From Gemmatimonadota bacterium (GTDB lineage Bacteria; Gemmatimonadota; Gemmatimonadetes; Gemmatimonadales; GWC2-71-9), in the NCBI GenBank assembly GCA_003221985.1, contig QHUQ01000051.1, positions 1 through 50,888 of the forward strand: a stretch of DNA of 50,888 nt, in the 5' to 3' direction. How positions within the stretch are numbered: the first letter of the stretch is position 1; every line of letters begins with the position of its first letter. The position numbers were made by a program, and so were the translations under genes. A model generated the notes under the pieces. It saw only the letters and a program-made list of their open reading frames with translations. It was not told where the DNA came from and ran no database searches. Shown one piece after another: positions 33,765 to 42,122 of the stretch.

Positions 33765-35453
33765 TCACTGCGTGACGGTGGCACATCCCTTCTTGCAGGC
33801 GGGAGAGCTGACGCTGCGCGCGTTGCTGTTTCCACCGCTCCAAACTCTACCGGCCGACGAGACAGCGTCCGCCGCGTCCGGCTGAGCGCGCCGCGCCGCT
33901 ACGTCCGCCGCAGCGGCGGCGGCGTTGCTGCGGAGTTGATCGAGGCTTTCGCCCGCAACGATCGCGAGCCAGAACTGCGTCGCTGCCCCTCGCGCCAACG
34001 TGATCGGGCCGATCGATTGGACGTAGCGGTGATCGCCGGGTTCGTCGGCTGACGGATTGGTGAAGTCGCCCGCCAGGGCCGCGACTATTTCATCCTTTGT
34101 CTGCCCGAAATCAGTAAAGAACGCCGTTCCCGCCACCGGGGCGTCGCTGATGATCAATGAGCCGGCGGCGACGTTGCTTTCGAAGTCCCCGAAGTTTTTC
34201 ATGTACATGAGGCGACCCTCGGTCGCGCCGATATCGCCTTGGAAGTCATCGTCGATGTCCCAATCAGCGAAGAAACCGGGATAGATCGTCACGGGCGCCG
34301 CGCCACCGTTCGTAATGGTGAACCGGAACAGTACGTAATCCGCCGGCGGCACGCCGTCGTAGGACTTCTGGACCACCTTCAGTCCCACTCCTTCTGATGA
34401 CGAAGCGTCCGAGTACTGCCACGTCACCTTCTTGCCGAACTGGGGCGAGGAAGTGAAATGCAAACGACCATCGGGCCCGAACGCTCGGCAGTTGCCGCAC
34501 TGGATGTAGCCATTCAGCTCGTTCGCGCTGAGAATGCGGTTGGGTCGAATGCCGATGATCAGCCCGCCCACAAAGAGCTGCGAGACCGTGATGTCTCCAA
34601 TCCGCGGCTGTTCACCCGGAGTCACCGGGAATTGCACGCCCCAACCGTTGCCGAGTTCCGGTGAAAAAGCCAACTGCCCCGCCCCGACGTCCCCGACGCC
34701 AGGCGTCACGACCAGCCTAGTGCGATCGTGCGAGAATTCGCGAGCGGCTGAGGCAACCGCGTCGCACGAGATCGCGCTCTTCTCATACGGGAACACGAAG
34801 GGCTCGTAGGACACCGCGGTGAGTAGCCTGGTTCCGAGAAAATCGCAGAGAATGGCCGGCGTGACGCGCAGCCCGTTCTGGACGATCGTCTGGGGCCGCC
34901 CGATGACTTCGTCCCATCCGCCGGCCGCCGCGCTGGTGGAGATGCTGACCCCGAACAACGGGGCGTCGGCATGAACCAGCGAGAGAATGATGCCTTCGAG
35001 CGGCTGGCCATCGACTGTGACTCCGCCACCGAGCGCGGTTCCTGGTGTCACCGTCATGTCGGCAGTAACGTCGGCAGCCAGCTCGACGGGCGTCAGGAGA
35101 TAGCTTTGCCATGGAAAGCCGCCGGCAATCGCTCCTGGAATGGGAAGTCGCACGCGCACGAGATAGCTGCTTGGGCGAAGCGAGAACGAGTACGTATTCT
35201 GCGGGCAAGTAACGTTTTGGACACCCGCCGGAGAGCCGGACGCACCCATGTCAATCACACGAACCTGCAACGTGCCGCCACCTTCGAGCGAGTTACAGAT
35301 ATTGCCGCCATCCGGTCCCAAAACGCTTCCGCTCAGGACAGGGTCTCCCATGACCTCGAACGATGGGGCAGTCGCGACTGGTCGATCGGGACGACTACAA
35401 GCGGCAACTGAGGACGCGACGACAGCAACAACGAACCAGCGTTGGAGTGTCAT
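33765..35453 (-). CDS. Large exported lipoprotein of unknown function
   Basis: 562 residues. The lipobox is SVAAC (Cys near 19). The mature part is rich in beta structure, with a region resembling a carboxypeptidase-regulatory-type fold (GGGVTVDGQPLEGIILSLV) and a later part including FADWDIDDDFQGD, which may bind calcium. Two Cys pairs (CGNC in the middle and CKKGC near the end) may be disulfides. The ATG at 35453 follows AAGGA. No family is claimed. It lies downstream of ligD with a gap of 93 bp. Confidence 0.75.
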   Translation of the reverse strand: MTLQRWFVVAVVASSVAACSRPDRPVATAPSFEVMGDPVLSGSVLGPDGGNICNSLEGGGTLQVRVIDMGASGSPAGVQNVTCPQNTYSFSLRPSSYLVRVRLPIPGAIAGGFPWQSYLLTPVELAADVTADMTVTPGTALGGGVTVDGQPLEGIILSLVHADAPLFGVSISTSAAAGGWDEVIGRPQTIVQNGLRVTPAILCDFLGTRLLTAVSYEPFVFPYEKSAISCDAVASAAREFSHDRTRLVVTPGVGDVGAGQLAFSPELGNGWGVQFPVTPGEQPRIGDITVSQLFVGGLIIGIRPNRILSANELNGYIQCGNCRAFGPDGRLHFTSSPQFGKKVTWQYSDASSSEGVGLKVVQKSYDGVPPADYVLFRFTITNGGAAPVTIYPGFFADWDIDDDFQGDIGATEGRLMYMKNFGDFESNVAAGSLIISDAPVAGTAFFTDFGQTKDEIVAALAGDFTNPSADEPGDHRYVQSIGPITLARGAATQFWLAIVAGESLDQLRSNAAAAAADVAARRAQPDAADAVSSAGRVWSGGNSNARSVSSPACKKGCATVTQ

Positions 35454-35546
35454 ACGAGCCTTCCTTGAGGGGATGTGCTGCTGGCAGTACACCAAAGGAG
35501 CTAGAACTCCCCACCAAGGCGCGCCAAGCGTCATAATGACGAACCG

Positions 35547-38117
35547 TCACTGCAGCCGTTCGTTCAGCCGCTCCAATACCCCCATCAAGTCCGGTTTGAG
35601 CTCCAACAGGGGCAGCACCGGATCGTGCCCGAGCTTCTGCATGCGCTTCAGCGCATTGGCGATCGTGAACTTGCTGTTATGGAGCTTGCCGTTGACTTCG
35701 TCCCACTCGATCGGCATCGACATCGGCGCGCCCGGCGACGGCCGCACGCTGTAGGGCGCGACCATGAGCTGGCCGGCGCGATTCTGGAACGCATCGACGT
35801 ACACTTTGCCCTCGCGTTTGCTGATCGTGCGCTGCGTCGTCGCTAGGTCCGGATGACGATCGGTGACGAGACGGGCGAACAGCATCGCGAGCTGCAAGCA
35901 CTGCGCATACGTGAGCTGCCGGCCAAGGGGCAGCATGATGTGCAGGCCCGACTTGCCGGTTGTCTTGACGAACGCGGGCATGACGACCTCGTCGCACACT
36001 TGCTTCATCGTCTTCGCGAGCACGATCACGTCGGCGAACGGCGCGTCTTTCGGGTCGAGATCGATGAGACACCAGTCGGGCTTCGTGAGATCGGTGATGC
36101 GACTGCCCCAGACGTGCAGCGGGATCGTGCCGAGGTTTACGAGATAGACGAGAGACTCCACGTCATTGCAGACGAAGTAATCGATGTCGCGTTGCGTGTC
36201 CTCGCTCCAGATCGGAATCGTCTGGATCCAGTCGGGCACGAAGCCGGGCGCGTCCTTCTGGTAGAACGATTTGCCGTTGATGCCGTCAGGGTAGCGCGTG
36301 AGCACGACGGGGCGGTCTTTGAGGTACGGCAGCAGCCAGGGCGCTATGCTGCGGTAGTATTCAATCAGGTCGCCCTTGGTGTACTTCTCCTCGGGCCAGA
36401 AGACTTTGTCGAGATTGGAAAGCTTTACTTCGCGATGCGGGATGCGGGATGCGGGATGCGTGACGGACGGTTCAGGTTCTTTCGCATCCCGCATCTCGCT
36501 TCCCGCATCCCGCGTTCCCGGCATTTGGACGTCCTCAGGTTTCTTATCATCCCGAAACCGCACGAACACGGATTGGCGCAGCAGTCCGTCCGGCGTGAAC
36601 TCCTTGTACCGCACGTCGCACACGAGACGCGGCTCGACCCAGTTGTGATCCGGCCCCTTTGGAAGTGCGCCGTGCTCGGGCGGCTCGCACGGCGGCGTCT
36701 CGCGCACCAGTTGGTTCAAGGTGGCGCTGATCTCGTCGAGCTGCGCGCCGCTGAACCCCGAGCCGGCGCGCCCGCAATAGATAAGCTTGCCGTCCTTGTA
36801 GGCGCCGACGTGCAGTGAGCCGAAGCCGCCGCGCGATCCTTTGGGCTTCGAGAACCCGACGACGACGAAGTCGTCGATGCGGTCGGCGCGAATCTTCAGC
36901 CAATCGGCGGAGCGGCCGCTGCGATACGGGCTGTCCGCCTTCTTCGCCATGATGCCTTCGAGTCCCAGCCTCACGACCTGCTCGTACAACGCCTCGCCGT
37001 TCTTCTCGAAGTGCTCGGAGTACCGTAACGGCCCGGTCCGGGGCAGCACCTGCTGGAGAATCTGCTTGCGTTTGACGAGCGGGAGTTTGCGCAGGTCATA
37101 GCCGGCGAACGCCAGCAGGTCGAATACATACAGCGTTGCCGGCGATTCGATGGCCGCGCGTTTCGCTTCGCGGGCGCCCAGCTTGGCACGCACCTGCAGC
37201 TTGTTGAAGCTGGGATGGCCGGATTCGTTCAGCACGACGAGCTCGCCGTCCAGAATCACGCCGTCGAACGGCAGGGCTTTGACCGCGCGCGTGATTTCCG
37301 GAAATGCTTCCGTGTAGTCCAGGCCCTTCCGGGAGTAGAGGATTGCCTCGCCGTCCTGACACGCGGCGCGCATCCGGTACCCGTCGAGCTTCACCTCGAA
37401 CAGCCACCCGTCCTTGCTGAAGGGCTCGGCGCGCGTCTCCGCCAGCATCAACTCTGTGTCTTCCACGCGCAGAGCGCGTTTCGGCGCACCCAGCTTCTCC
37501 AACTCCTGCTTGATCGGCTCGGCGCGCTGTTTGGCATTACGCAGCTCGTCGTTGGTCAGCCCTGAGAGCACCGACTCATCCGAGTACGGCTCGGTCGAGA
37601 CGTACTCATCGCGCTCCTTGATGAGCAGCCATTCTTTCTCGGTCTTCTTGAGCTTGATCAGCGTCCAGCGGCCGTGCAGCTTGTAGCCTCGCAGCTCGAA
37701 CAGCAGCTTCCCTTTAGCGAATCCTGCGCGCACGTCCTCGAGCGGGACCCACACCCCGCGGTCCCAGACGATGACCGTTCCGGCGCCGTAGTTTCCTTCC
37801 GGAATGATCCCCTCGAAGTCGCCGTACTCGAGCGGGTGATCTTCGACTTTGACGGCGAGCCGTTTGTCGGCCGGGTTGGCGGAGGGGCCCTTGGGGACCG
37901 CCCAGGATCTGAGTACGCCATCCATCTCGAGCCGCAGGTCCCAATGCAGGCGCGTGGCGTCGTGCATATGAACAATGAACAACCCGCCCGGTTGTGGACC
38001 GGGTTTTGGGACTAGGCCTCCAGGCTCCGGCGTCTCATCGAATGCGCGCTTCGCCCGATAGGTGCTGAGCGAGTCGCCTCCGCCTTCCTCCGGGCGGGGC
38101 TTCCGACGAGTAGGCAT
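35547..38117 (-). CDS. ligD: ATP-dependent DNA ligase LigD (phosphoesterase-ligase-polymerase)
   Basis: 856 residues in the order 3'-phosphoesterase (about 40-160, FIVHMHDATRLHWDLRLEMD, VPKGPS), ATP-dependent ligase (about 220-520, nucleotidyl Lys near 243 in FEVKLDGYR) and primase-polymerase (about 565-850, SNLDKVFWPEEKYTKG, WCLIDLDPKDAP). It fills, cleans and seals ends in non-homologous end joining together with Ku. The linker between ligase and polymerase (about 535-562) is formed by a palindromic repeat. It diverges from ku across 21 bp and probably has a leaderless message. Confidence 0.97.
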   Translation of the reverse strand: MPTRRKPRPEEGGGDSLSTYRAKRAFDETPEPGGLVPKPGPQPGGLFIVHMHDATRLHWDLRLEMDGVLRSWAVPKGPSANPADKRLAVKVEDHPLEYGDFEGIIPEGNYGAGTVIVWDRGVWVPLEDVRAGFAKGKLLFELRGYKLHGRWTLIKLKKTEKEWLLIKERDEYVSTEPYSDESVLSGLTNDELRNAKQRAEPIKQELEKLGAPKRALRVEDTELMLAETRAEPFSKDGWLFEVKLDGYRMRAACQDGEAILYSRKGLDYTEAFPEITRAVKALPFDGVILDGELVVLNESGHPSFNKLQVRAKLGAREAKRAAIESPATLYVFDLLAFAGYDLRKLPLVKRKQILQQVLPRTGPLRYSEHFEKNGEALYEQVVRLGLEGIMAKKADSPYRSGRSADWLKIRADRIDDFVVVGFSKPKGSRGGFGSLHVGAYKDGKLIYCGRAGSGFSGAQLDEISATLNQLVRETPPCEPPEHGALPKGPDHNWVEPRLVCDVRYKEFTPDGLLRQSVFVRFRDDKKPEDVQMPGTRDAGSEMRDAKEPEPSVTHPASRIPHREVKLSNLDKVFWPEEKYTKGDLIEYYRSIAPWLLPYLKDRPVVLTRYPDGINGKSFYQKDAPGFVPDWIQTIPIWSEDTQRDIDYFVCNDVESLVYLVNLGTIPLHVWGSRITDLTKPDWCLIDLDPKDAPFADVIVLAKTMKQVCDEVVMPAFVKTTGKSGLHIMLPLGRQLTYAQCLQLAMLFARLVTDRHPDLATTQRTISKREGKVYVDAFQNRAGQLMVAPYSVRPSPGAPMSMPIEWDEVNGKLHNSKFTIANALKRMQKLGHDPVLPLLELKPDLMGVLERLNERLQ
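36432..36514. repeat. In-frame palindromic repeat within ligD
   Basis: The left arm (36432-36460) is a run of GGGATGC-type units; the right arm (36483-36514) is its near-complement; the loop is about 22 bases. On the ligD strand it encodes TRDAGSEMRDAKE, then THPASRIPHRE, joining the ligase and polymerase domains. The arms keep the reading frame. A degraded relative lies at 44293-44346. Confidence 0.75.
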
Positions 38118-38138
38118 GAGGGCGTATCATACTCCGAT
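38118..38138. promoter_or_regulatory. 21-bp divergent ku/ligD promoter with a shared -10
   Basis: The heptamer TATCATA (38125-38131) contains TATCAT for ku, eight bases before its ATG at 38139, and on the other strand TATGAT for ligD, eight bases before its ATG at 38117. No Shine-Dalgarno sequence fits on either side. Weak -35 candidates lie inside the opposing genes (TTCCGA at 38101-38106 for ku). Confidence 0.55.
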
Positions 38139-38960
38139 ATGGCCGCCCATTCCATCGGTTCCGCCACGGTTTCGTTCGGCCTCGTGTCCGTGCCCGTGCA
38201 GCTGTTCGCTGCCGGCGAGTCGAAGGCCGCGATCTCGTTCAACTGGCTCCATAAGAAGGATGGGGCCCGCCTGAAGCAGCAGTACGTTTGCTCCGCAGAC
38301 GGCGAAAAAGTCGAACGCAGCGACATGATCAAGGGCTACGAGTTCCAGAAGGGGCAGTACGTGACCTTCACGCCCGAGGAGCTCAAGGCGCTCGAAGAGC
38401 GCGCCACCGGCGCGATCGACATCGTGGAGTTTCTGCCCGCCGAGCAGGTGGACCGCATTTATCTCGACCGCACCTATTTCCTGGGACCCGACAAGGGCGG
38501 CGAGCGCGCGTACAAGCTGCTGACGGAGGCGCTCGAGAAGACCAAGCGCGTGGCGATCGGCCAGTATGCCGCGCGCGGCAAGCAATACCTGATCATGGTC
38601 CGTCCGATGGACGGCGGCCTGGTGATGGAGCAGCTGCGCTACGCCGACGAGATCCGCGACATCGCCGAAGTGCCGATTCCCAAGACCGAGGTCAAGAAGC
38701 CCGAGCTCGACCTCGCGATCAAATTGATCGACCAGGCCGCGACCGAGGAATTCCATCCGGAGAAATACAAGGACAACGTGCGCGAGCGGATGCAGGAGCA
38801 GATCGACCGCAAGGTGGAAGGCAAGCAGATCACCGAGGAGCCGGAGGAAGCGCCGAAGACCAGGGTGCTCGACCTGATGCAGGCGCTGAAGCAGAGCCTC
38901 AGTGCTCCGGCGGCGGAGGAGAAGCCGGCCAAGCGCAAAAAAGTCGCGGGCAAGCGCTAA
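38139..38960 (+). CDS. ku: Bacterial Ku, non-homologous end-joining protein
   Basis: 273 residues of the Ku core: SIGSATVSFGLVSVPVQLF, FNWLHKKDGARLKQQYVCSADG, IEIVEF-like IDIVEFLPAEQVDRIY and YFLGPDKGGERAY. The tail is Lys-rich (EKPAKRKKVAGKR), as in Ku proteins with a DNA-binding extension. It binds broken ends and recruits LigD, encoded divergently next to it. Both parts of the repair system are intact by sequence. Confidence 0.96.
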   Translation: MAAHSIGSATVSFGLVSVPVQLFAAGESKAAISFNWLHKKDGARLKQQYVCSADGEKVERSDMIKGYEFQKGQYVTFTPEELKALEERATGAIDIVEFLPAEQVDRIYLDRTYFLGPDKGGERAYKLLTEALEKTKRVAIGQYAARGKQYLIMVRPMDGGLVMEQLRYADEIRDIAEVPIPKTEVKKPELDLAIKLIDQAATEEFHPEKYKDNVRERMQEQIDRKVEGKQITEEPEEAPKTRVLDLMQALKQSLSAPAAEEKPAKRKKVAGKR

Positions 38961-39000
38961 AGCATTATCTTGGGGCGACCCTCACCCCGAGGTTGCCGCC

Positions 39001-39390
39001 GTGCAAGACACGTTCCCGACGAGTACACAAGGGCCCGGTCCGGTATTCTGGATCGTCATGTGCGCCCTCATTGTCCTCGAGATCGCCGCGATGTGGAAGG
39101 TGTTTGAGAAGGCAGGCCAACCCGGTTGGGCTGCGATCATCCCCATTTATAACGTGATCGTGCTCATCCAAATCGCCGGCAAGCCGGTGTGGTGGATTCT
39201 CCTCTACCTCATTCCCGTCGTCAGCTTCATCATCGCGATCATCGTGCTGCACAACATCTCGGTGAATTTCGGGAAGGGTGTCGGCTTCACGCTGGGTCTC
39301 CTGTTCCTGAGTCCGATTTTCTTTCCGATTCTGGCGTGGGGAGATGCGGAGTATCGTGGGCCAGCTGCAGGAAGTCCCGGGCCAGCTTAG
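39001..39390 (+). CDS. Small membrane protein, DUF5684-like
   Basis: 129 residues with three or four hydrophobic segments. PVFWIVMCALIVLEIAAMWKVFEKAGQPGWAAIIPIYN in pieces (MWKVFEKAGQPGW, IPIYN) and GKPVWWILLYLIP match DUF5684-type proteins. The start is a GTG at 39001; TTATCTTG at 38965-38972 is the probable -10. The last 104 bases overlap the DUF72 gene on the other strand. Function unknown. Confidence 0.82.
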   Translation: MQDTFPTSTQGPGPVFWIVMCALIVLEIAAMWKVFEKAGQPGWAAIIPIYNVIVLIQIAGKPVWWILLYLIPVVSFIIAIIVLHNISVNFGKGVGFTLGLLFLSPIFFPILAWGDAEYRGPAAGSPGPA

Positions 39391-40063
39391 GGCCCATCCC
39401 CTGCTCTTCGTGCTTGAAAAAGATGTACGCATCGGTCCAGGCGCCTCCCAGCGCCTGGATCTTTTTTGCCCACTCCCCCAGCGCCTCCGCCCCGTAGCCC
39501 TCATCCCGTAGCCGCACGTAGCCGAAGTCGGCGGTCACCTCGAGCGGCGTCGTCCCTTCCTCTGTATCCGCGATGCACAACGCCGTGTTGGTGCTCCGCA
39601 GCAGCTCGTAGACGTCGTCTGACCACCACGAAGCGTGACGGAACTCACACGCCGCGCGGACGTCCATCGGGAACTGGGTAAGTAGGTCACCGAGTTTGTC
39701 GAGGTCTTTCGTAAAATTGGGGGGTAATTGAAATAGAACCGATCCCAGTTTGGTGTTAAGCTTTCGAATGGTGTCGAGGAAGATGCGGAGTGGTTCGTCG
39801 ATGTTTCGCAGGCGCATGAAGTGCGTTATTCGTTGTGGAGCTTTCAAAACAAACGTGAACCCCGCCGGGGTCGCCGCATCCCACCCGGCGACCGTTTTGG
39901 CGCTGGGCATGCGATAAAACGTGTAATTGATCTCGACGGTGCCCAGCTGCTGGGCGTAGTACTCGAGCCACTTCGCGCTCGGGAGCTTGGGCGGATAGAA
40001 GCTGCCTTTCCACTCGGGGAAGTTGTAACCGGACGTACCGACGCGCAGCCGCACGGGAGGCAT
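39287..40063 (-). CDS. DUF72 domain protein
   Basis: 258 residues of the DUF72 TIM-barrel family: VGTSGYNFPEWKGSFYPPKL, VEINYTFYRMPS, FQLPPNF, EFRHASWW and AYIFFKHEEQG. The biochemical role is not established. The conserved fold ends about residue 235; the Ser/Asp-rich tail overlaps the 39001 gene. TAGGTT stands seven bases before the ATG at 40063, without a ribosome binding site. Confidence 0.93.
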   Translation of the reverse strand: MPPVRLRVGTSGYNFPEWKGSFYPPKLPSAKWLEYYAQQLGTVEINYTFYRMPSAKTVAGWDAATPAGFTFVLKAPQRITHFMRLRNIDEPLRIFLDTIRKLNTKLGSVLFQLPPNFTKDLDKLGDLLTQFPMDVRAACEFRHASWWSDDVYELLRSTNTALCIADTEEGTTPLEVTADFGYVRLRDEGYGAEALGEWAKKIQALGGAWTDAYIFFKHEEQGMGPKLARDFLQLAHDTPHLPTPESERKSDSGTGDPA

Positions 40064-40107
40064 CGCGTCAAACCTAGTTTCACCACTCTCGATGGGGGAG
40101 TCGTCGT

Positions 40108-40886
40108 ATGACGAAGCTCAAGTTCACGGCCGCCGCGCTGGCGTTCGCAGTCGCCGCCTGCGGCACCTCGGCCGAAACCGAGCGGAAGCTCGCCGAGCTG
40201 GAGCAGGCCAACGCGCAGAAGGACAGCCTGATGCAGGAAGTGGCGATCAGCTCGCGGCTCATCAGCGACGTCAACACCGAGCTCGCCAAGGCGAAGATCC
40301 GCAACAACCGCCTGCACGTCTCCAGTGAGAGCCCGATCACCGCGTCCACCGATACGCTGATGGCGAGACTGCGGTACGTCGTGGCGCGCGTCCGGGAGAC
40401 GGAGAGCGCGCTGAGCGCGAGCCGGGAGCGGATCAAAGGGTTGACGTCGCTGTCGGACAGCCTGCGGACAGCCTGTCGACCGGCTACTACGTGATCGGCA
40501 CCCGCGCTGAGCTCAAGAAGAAGGGCATTCTCACCGAGCAGGGCGGTGGGCGCGTCTTGTTCATCCTGTGGCGGACGGGCAAGACTCTGCAGCCGGCGCG
40601 CAACCTCGATCCCAGGCTGTTCACGGCGATCGACACGCGGCAGGTGACCCAGATTCCGCTGCCGAGCGCGACCGCGGAGTATCGGGTCGCGTCGCTGCAG
40701 GATCTCGACTACGTGGCCGAAGAGCGCCACGACAACAGGTACTCCGGCGTGCCGAGCCTCACGATTACGTCGCCCGTGGATTTCTGGCGCACCTCGAAGT
40801 TCCTGATCATCATACTCGAGGGATCGTCGGGCACGGTGGCCGACCGGCCTGTGACGAGCTCGGAGCAGCAAGCCGTCAGTCGCTAA
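40108..40886 (+). pseudogene. Frameshifted coiled-coil lipoprotein gene
   Basis: The first frame (40108-40494) encodes a lipoprotein signal (AVAACGTS), a coiled-coil (about 24-70) and stops early after SLRTACRPATT. The second frame continues as LSTGYYVIGTRAELKKKG to 40886. Removing one copy of an exact 11-bp tandem duplication (40454-40475) restores a single frame of 255 residues. A GGGGGAG site precedes the ATG. The gene is therefore recently broken, or switchable, or a sequencing error. The intact product would be an envelope protein of unknown role. Confidence 0.85.
40454..40475. repeat. Exact 11-bp tandem duplication causing a frameshift
   Basis: CGGACAGCCTG occurs twice without a gap (40454-40464 and 40465-40475). 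Since 11 is not a multiple of three, the second copy shifts the frame of the lipoprotein gene. With one copy the sequence reads SDSLSTGYYVIG through the junction. Confidence 0.95.
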
Positions 40887-40901
40887 AGGAGTTGCCGCAA
40901 G

Positions 40902-40938
40902 AAGCAAGAGGCCAGCGATTGTGCTGGCCTCTTTGCTT
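40902..40938 (+). terminator. Rho-independent-type terminator before tag
   Basis: A 15-base stem (40902-40916 with 40923-40938, one bulged T) has the loop GATTGT. The T-rich 3' arm (CTCTTTGCTT) stands in for a T-tract. It ends the broken lipoprotein gene only a few bases before the tag promoter. Confidence 0.65.
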
Positions 40939-40955
40939 GGGTGGTATGCTTAGGC

Positions 40956-41576
40956 ATGGACAACCGCTGCGGCTGGTCAACGTCCAATGAGCAGATGATC
41001 GCGTATCACGACACGGAATGGGGCGTGCCGGTCCATGATGATCGCCAACTCTTTGGCAAGCTGGTGCTCGACGGATTTCAGGCCGGCCTGTCGTGGGCCA
41101 TCATCCTGCGCAAGCGCGACGCGTTCTTGCACGCCTTCGAAGGCTTCGACCCCGACAAGATGGCCCGGTATGACGCGCGACGCGTCGCCAAGATCCTCAG
41201 AGATCCGGGAATCGTTCGCAACAAGCAGAAGGTGAAATCGGCGGTCGGCAACGCGCGCGCCTTCCTGAACATGAAGGACGCGGGCGAGTCATTCGATCGG
41301 TTTCTCTGGCAATTCGTGGGCGGCAAGCCGAAGGTCAACGCCTGGAAGACGCTGAAACGGGTTCCCGCTGAAACCAGGGAATCGATCGCGATGAGTAAGG
41401 CGCTGGTCGAGCGCGGCTTTCGCTTTGTGGGACCGACGATCGTGTACGCGTTCATGCAGGCGGTGGGAATGGTCAACGACCATTTGGTGTCCTGCTTCCG
41501 CTACCCTGTGCTTACTTCGCCCGCTCCAGATACTGGCCCGACCGCGGGTCGACGCGCACCTTCTCGCCCGGGCTGA
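40956..41576 (+). CDS. tag: DNA-3-methyladenine glycosylase I
   Basis: Tag removes 3-methyladenine from alkylated DNA. In 206 residues it has the N-terminal RCGW with a zinc-ligand Cys, YHDTEWGVP, the helix-hairpin-helix core, and the C-terminal NDHLVSCFRY with His and Cys of the zinc snap. TGGTATGCT, an extended -10, ends five bases before the ATG. The last 65 bases, a nonconserved Pro-rich tail, overlap the end of efp. Together with ku and ligD it adds to a repair-rich neighbourhood. Confidence 0.95.
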   Translation: MDNRCGWSTSNEQMIAYHDTEWGVPVHDDRQLFGKLVLDGFQAGLSWAIILRKRDAFLHAFEGFDPDKMARYDARRVAKILRDPGIVRNKQKVKSAVGNARAFLNMKDAGESFDRFLWQFVGGKPKVNAWKTLKRVPAETRESIAMSKALVERGFRFVGPTIVYAFMQAVGMVNDHLVSCFRYPVLTSPAPDTGPTAGRRAPSRPG

Positions 41577-42069
41577 TAAACTCCGGCACCTGCACCGTCA
41601 CACCGTTCGACAGTTTCGCAGGCTTGGTGCTCGCGGTCTTCGTCGCCGTCTTCATCACCGGGGACGTCTCGACGACTTTCAGCTCGATCACCGGCGGCAG
41701 CTCGATGGCGATGGGCCGTCCCTCCAGCCATTCCACCTGCACCACCATTTCCGGCTGCAGCCACGGCGTGTCCTCGCCCACGGCGCGCTCGTCGAGCGTG
41801 AACTGCTCGTAGGTCTGCTGATCCATCACGTGCACGCCGCCGTGATCCTGATAGAGCACCTGCATCTCTTTGGTGTCGAGACGCGCTTCATTGAGGAAGT
41901 CGGTGGCGGCGAGGCGCTGATCGAACGTGTTGCCCGAAACCAGATTGCGAAAGCGCATCTGCACGAACGCGCGCAGGTTGCCCGGAGTCCGATGCGTGAA
42001 ATCCATGACGCGGCACGGCTGGCCGTCGATCATCAACACGTGCCCTTTGCGAATATCTGTGGCTTTCAT
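41512..42069 (-). CDS. efp: Elongation factor P with an atypical loop
   Basis: EF-P relieves ribosome stalling at proline runs. The 185-residue protein has the three-barrel layout, e.g. IRKGHVLMIDGQPCRVMDF and VQVPEFISPGEKVRVDPRSGQYLERAK. The domain I loop reads HRTPGNLRAF: Asn31 stands where E. coli has the modified Lys34, and an Arg follows two residues later. An unmodified or differently modified factor is implied. The message looks leaderless (TATGTT nine bases before the ATG). A CIRCE-type operator overlaps its -35. Confidence 0.94.
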   Translation of the reverse strand: MKATDIRKGHVLMIDGQPCRVMDFTHRTPGNLRAFVQMRFRNLVSGNTFDQRLAATDFLNEARLDTKEMQVLYQDHGGVHVMDQQTYEQFTLDERAVGEDTPWLQPEMVVQVEWLEGRPIAIELPPVIELKVVETSPVMKTATKTASTKPAKLSNGVTVQVPEFISPGEKVRVDPRSGQYLERAK

Positions 42070-42078
42070 AGGAGCGGG

Positions 42079-42106
42079 AACATAAACCGGTCGCCTTAGC
42101 ACTCAA
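42079..42106 (-). promoter_or_regulatory. Predicted efp promoter
   Basis: On the minus strand TTGAGT (42106-42101), 16 bases, TATGTT (42084-42079), then nine bases to the ATG at 42069. The -35 lies inside the CIRCE-type inverted repeat. Confidence 0.55.
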
Positions 42107-42122
42107 AGGGGCCGAGTGCTAT
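42096..42122. promoter_or_regulatory. CIRCE-type operator (HrcA binding site)
   Basis: TTAGCACTC (42096-42104), nine bases, GAGTGCTAT (42114-42122). The CIRCE consensus is TTAGCACTC-N9-GAGTGCTAA, so 17 of 18 arm bases match, with the exact spacer length. It overlaps the -35 of efp and lies just upstream of a possible forward promoter (TTGCCT 42127-42132, 17 bases, TAGCGT 42150-42155) for the 42312 gene. In known cases HrcA represses chaperone genes until heat shock. Confidence 0.85.

Noticed and set aside
36432..36514. Repeat in ligD as a CRISPR array
   Set aside because: The units are contiguous 7-base-type repeats in two inverted arms without spacers and lie in an open coding frame.
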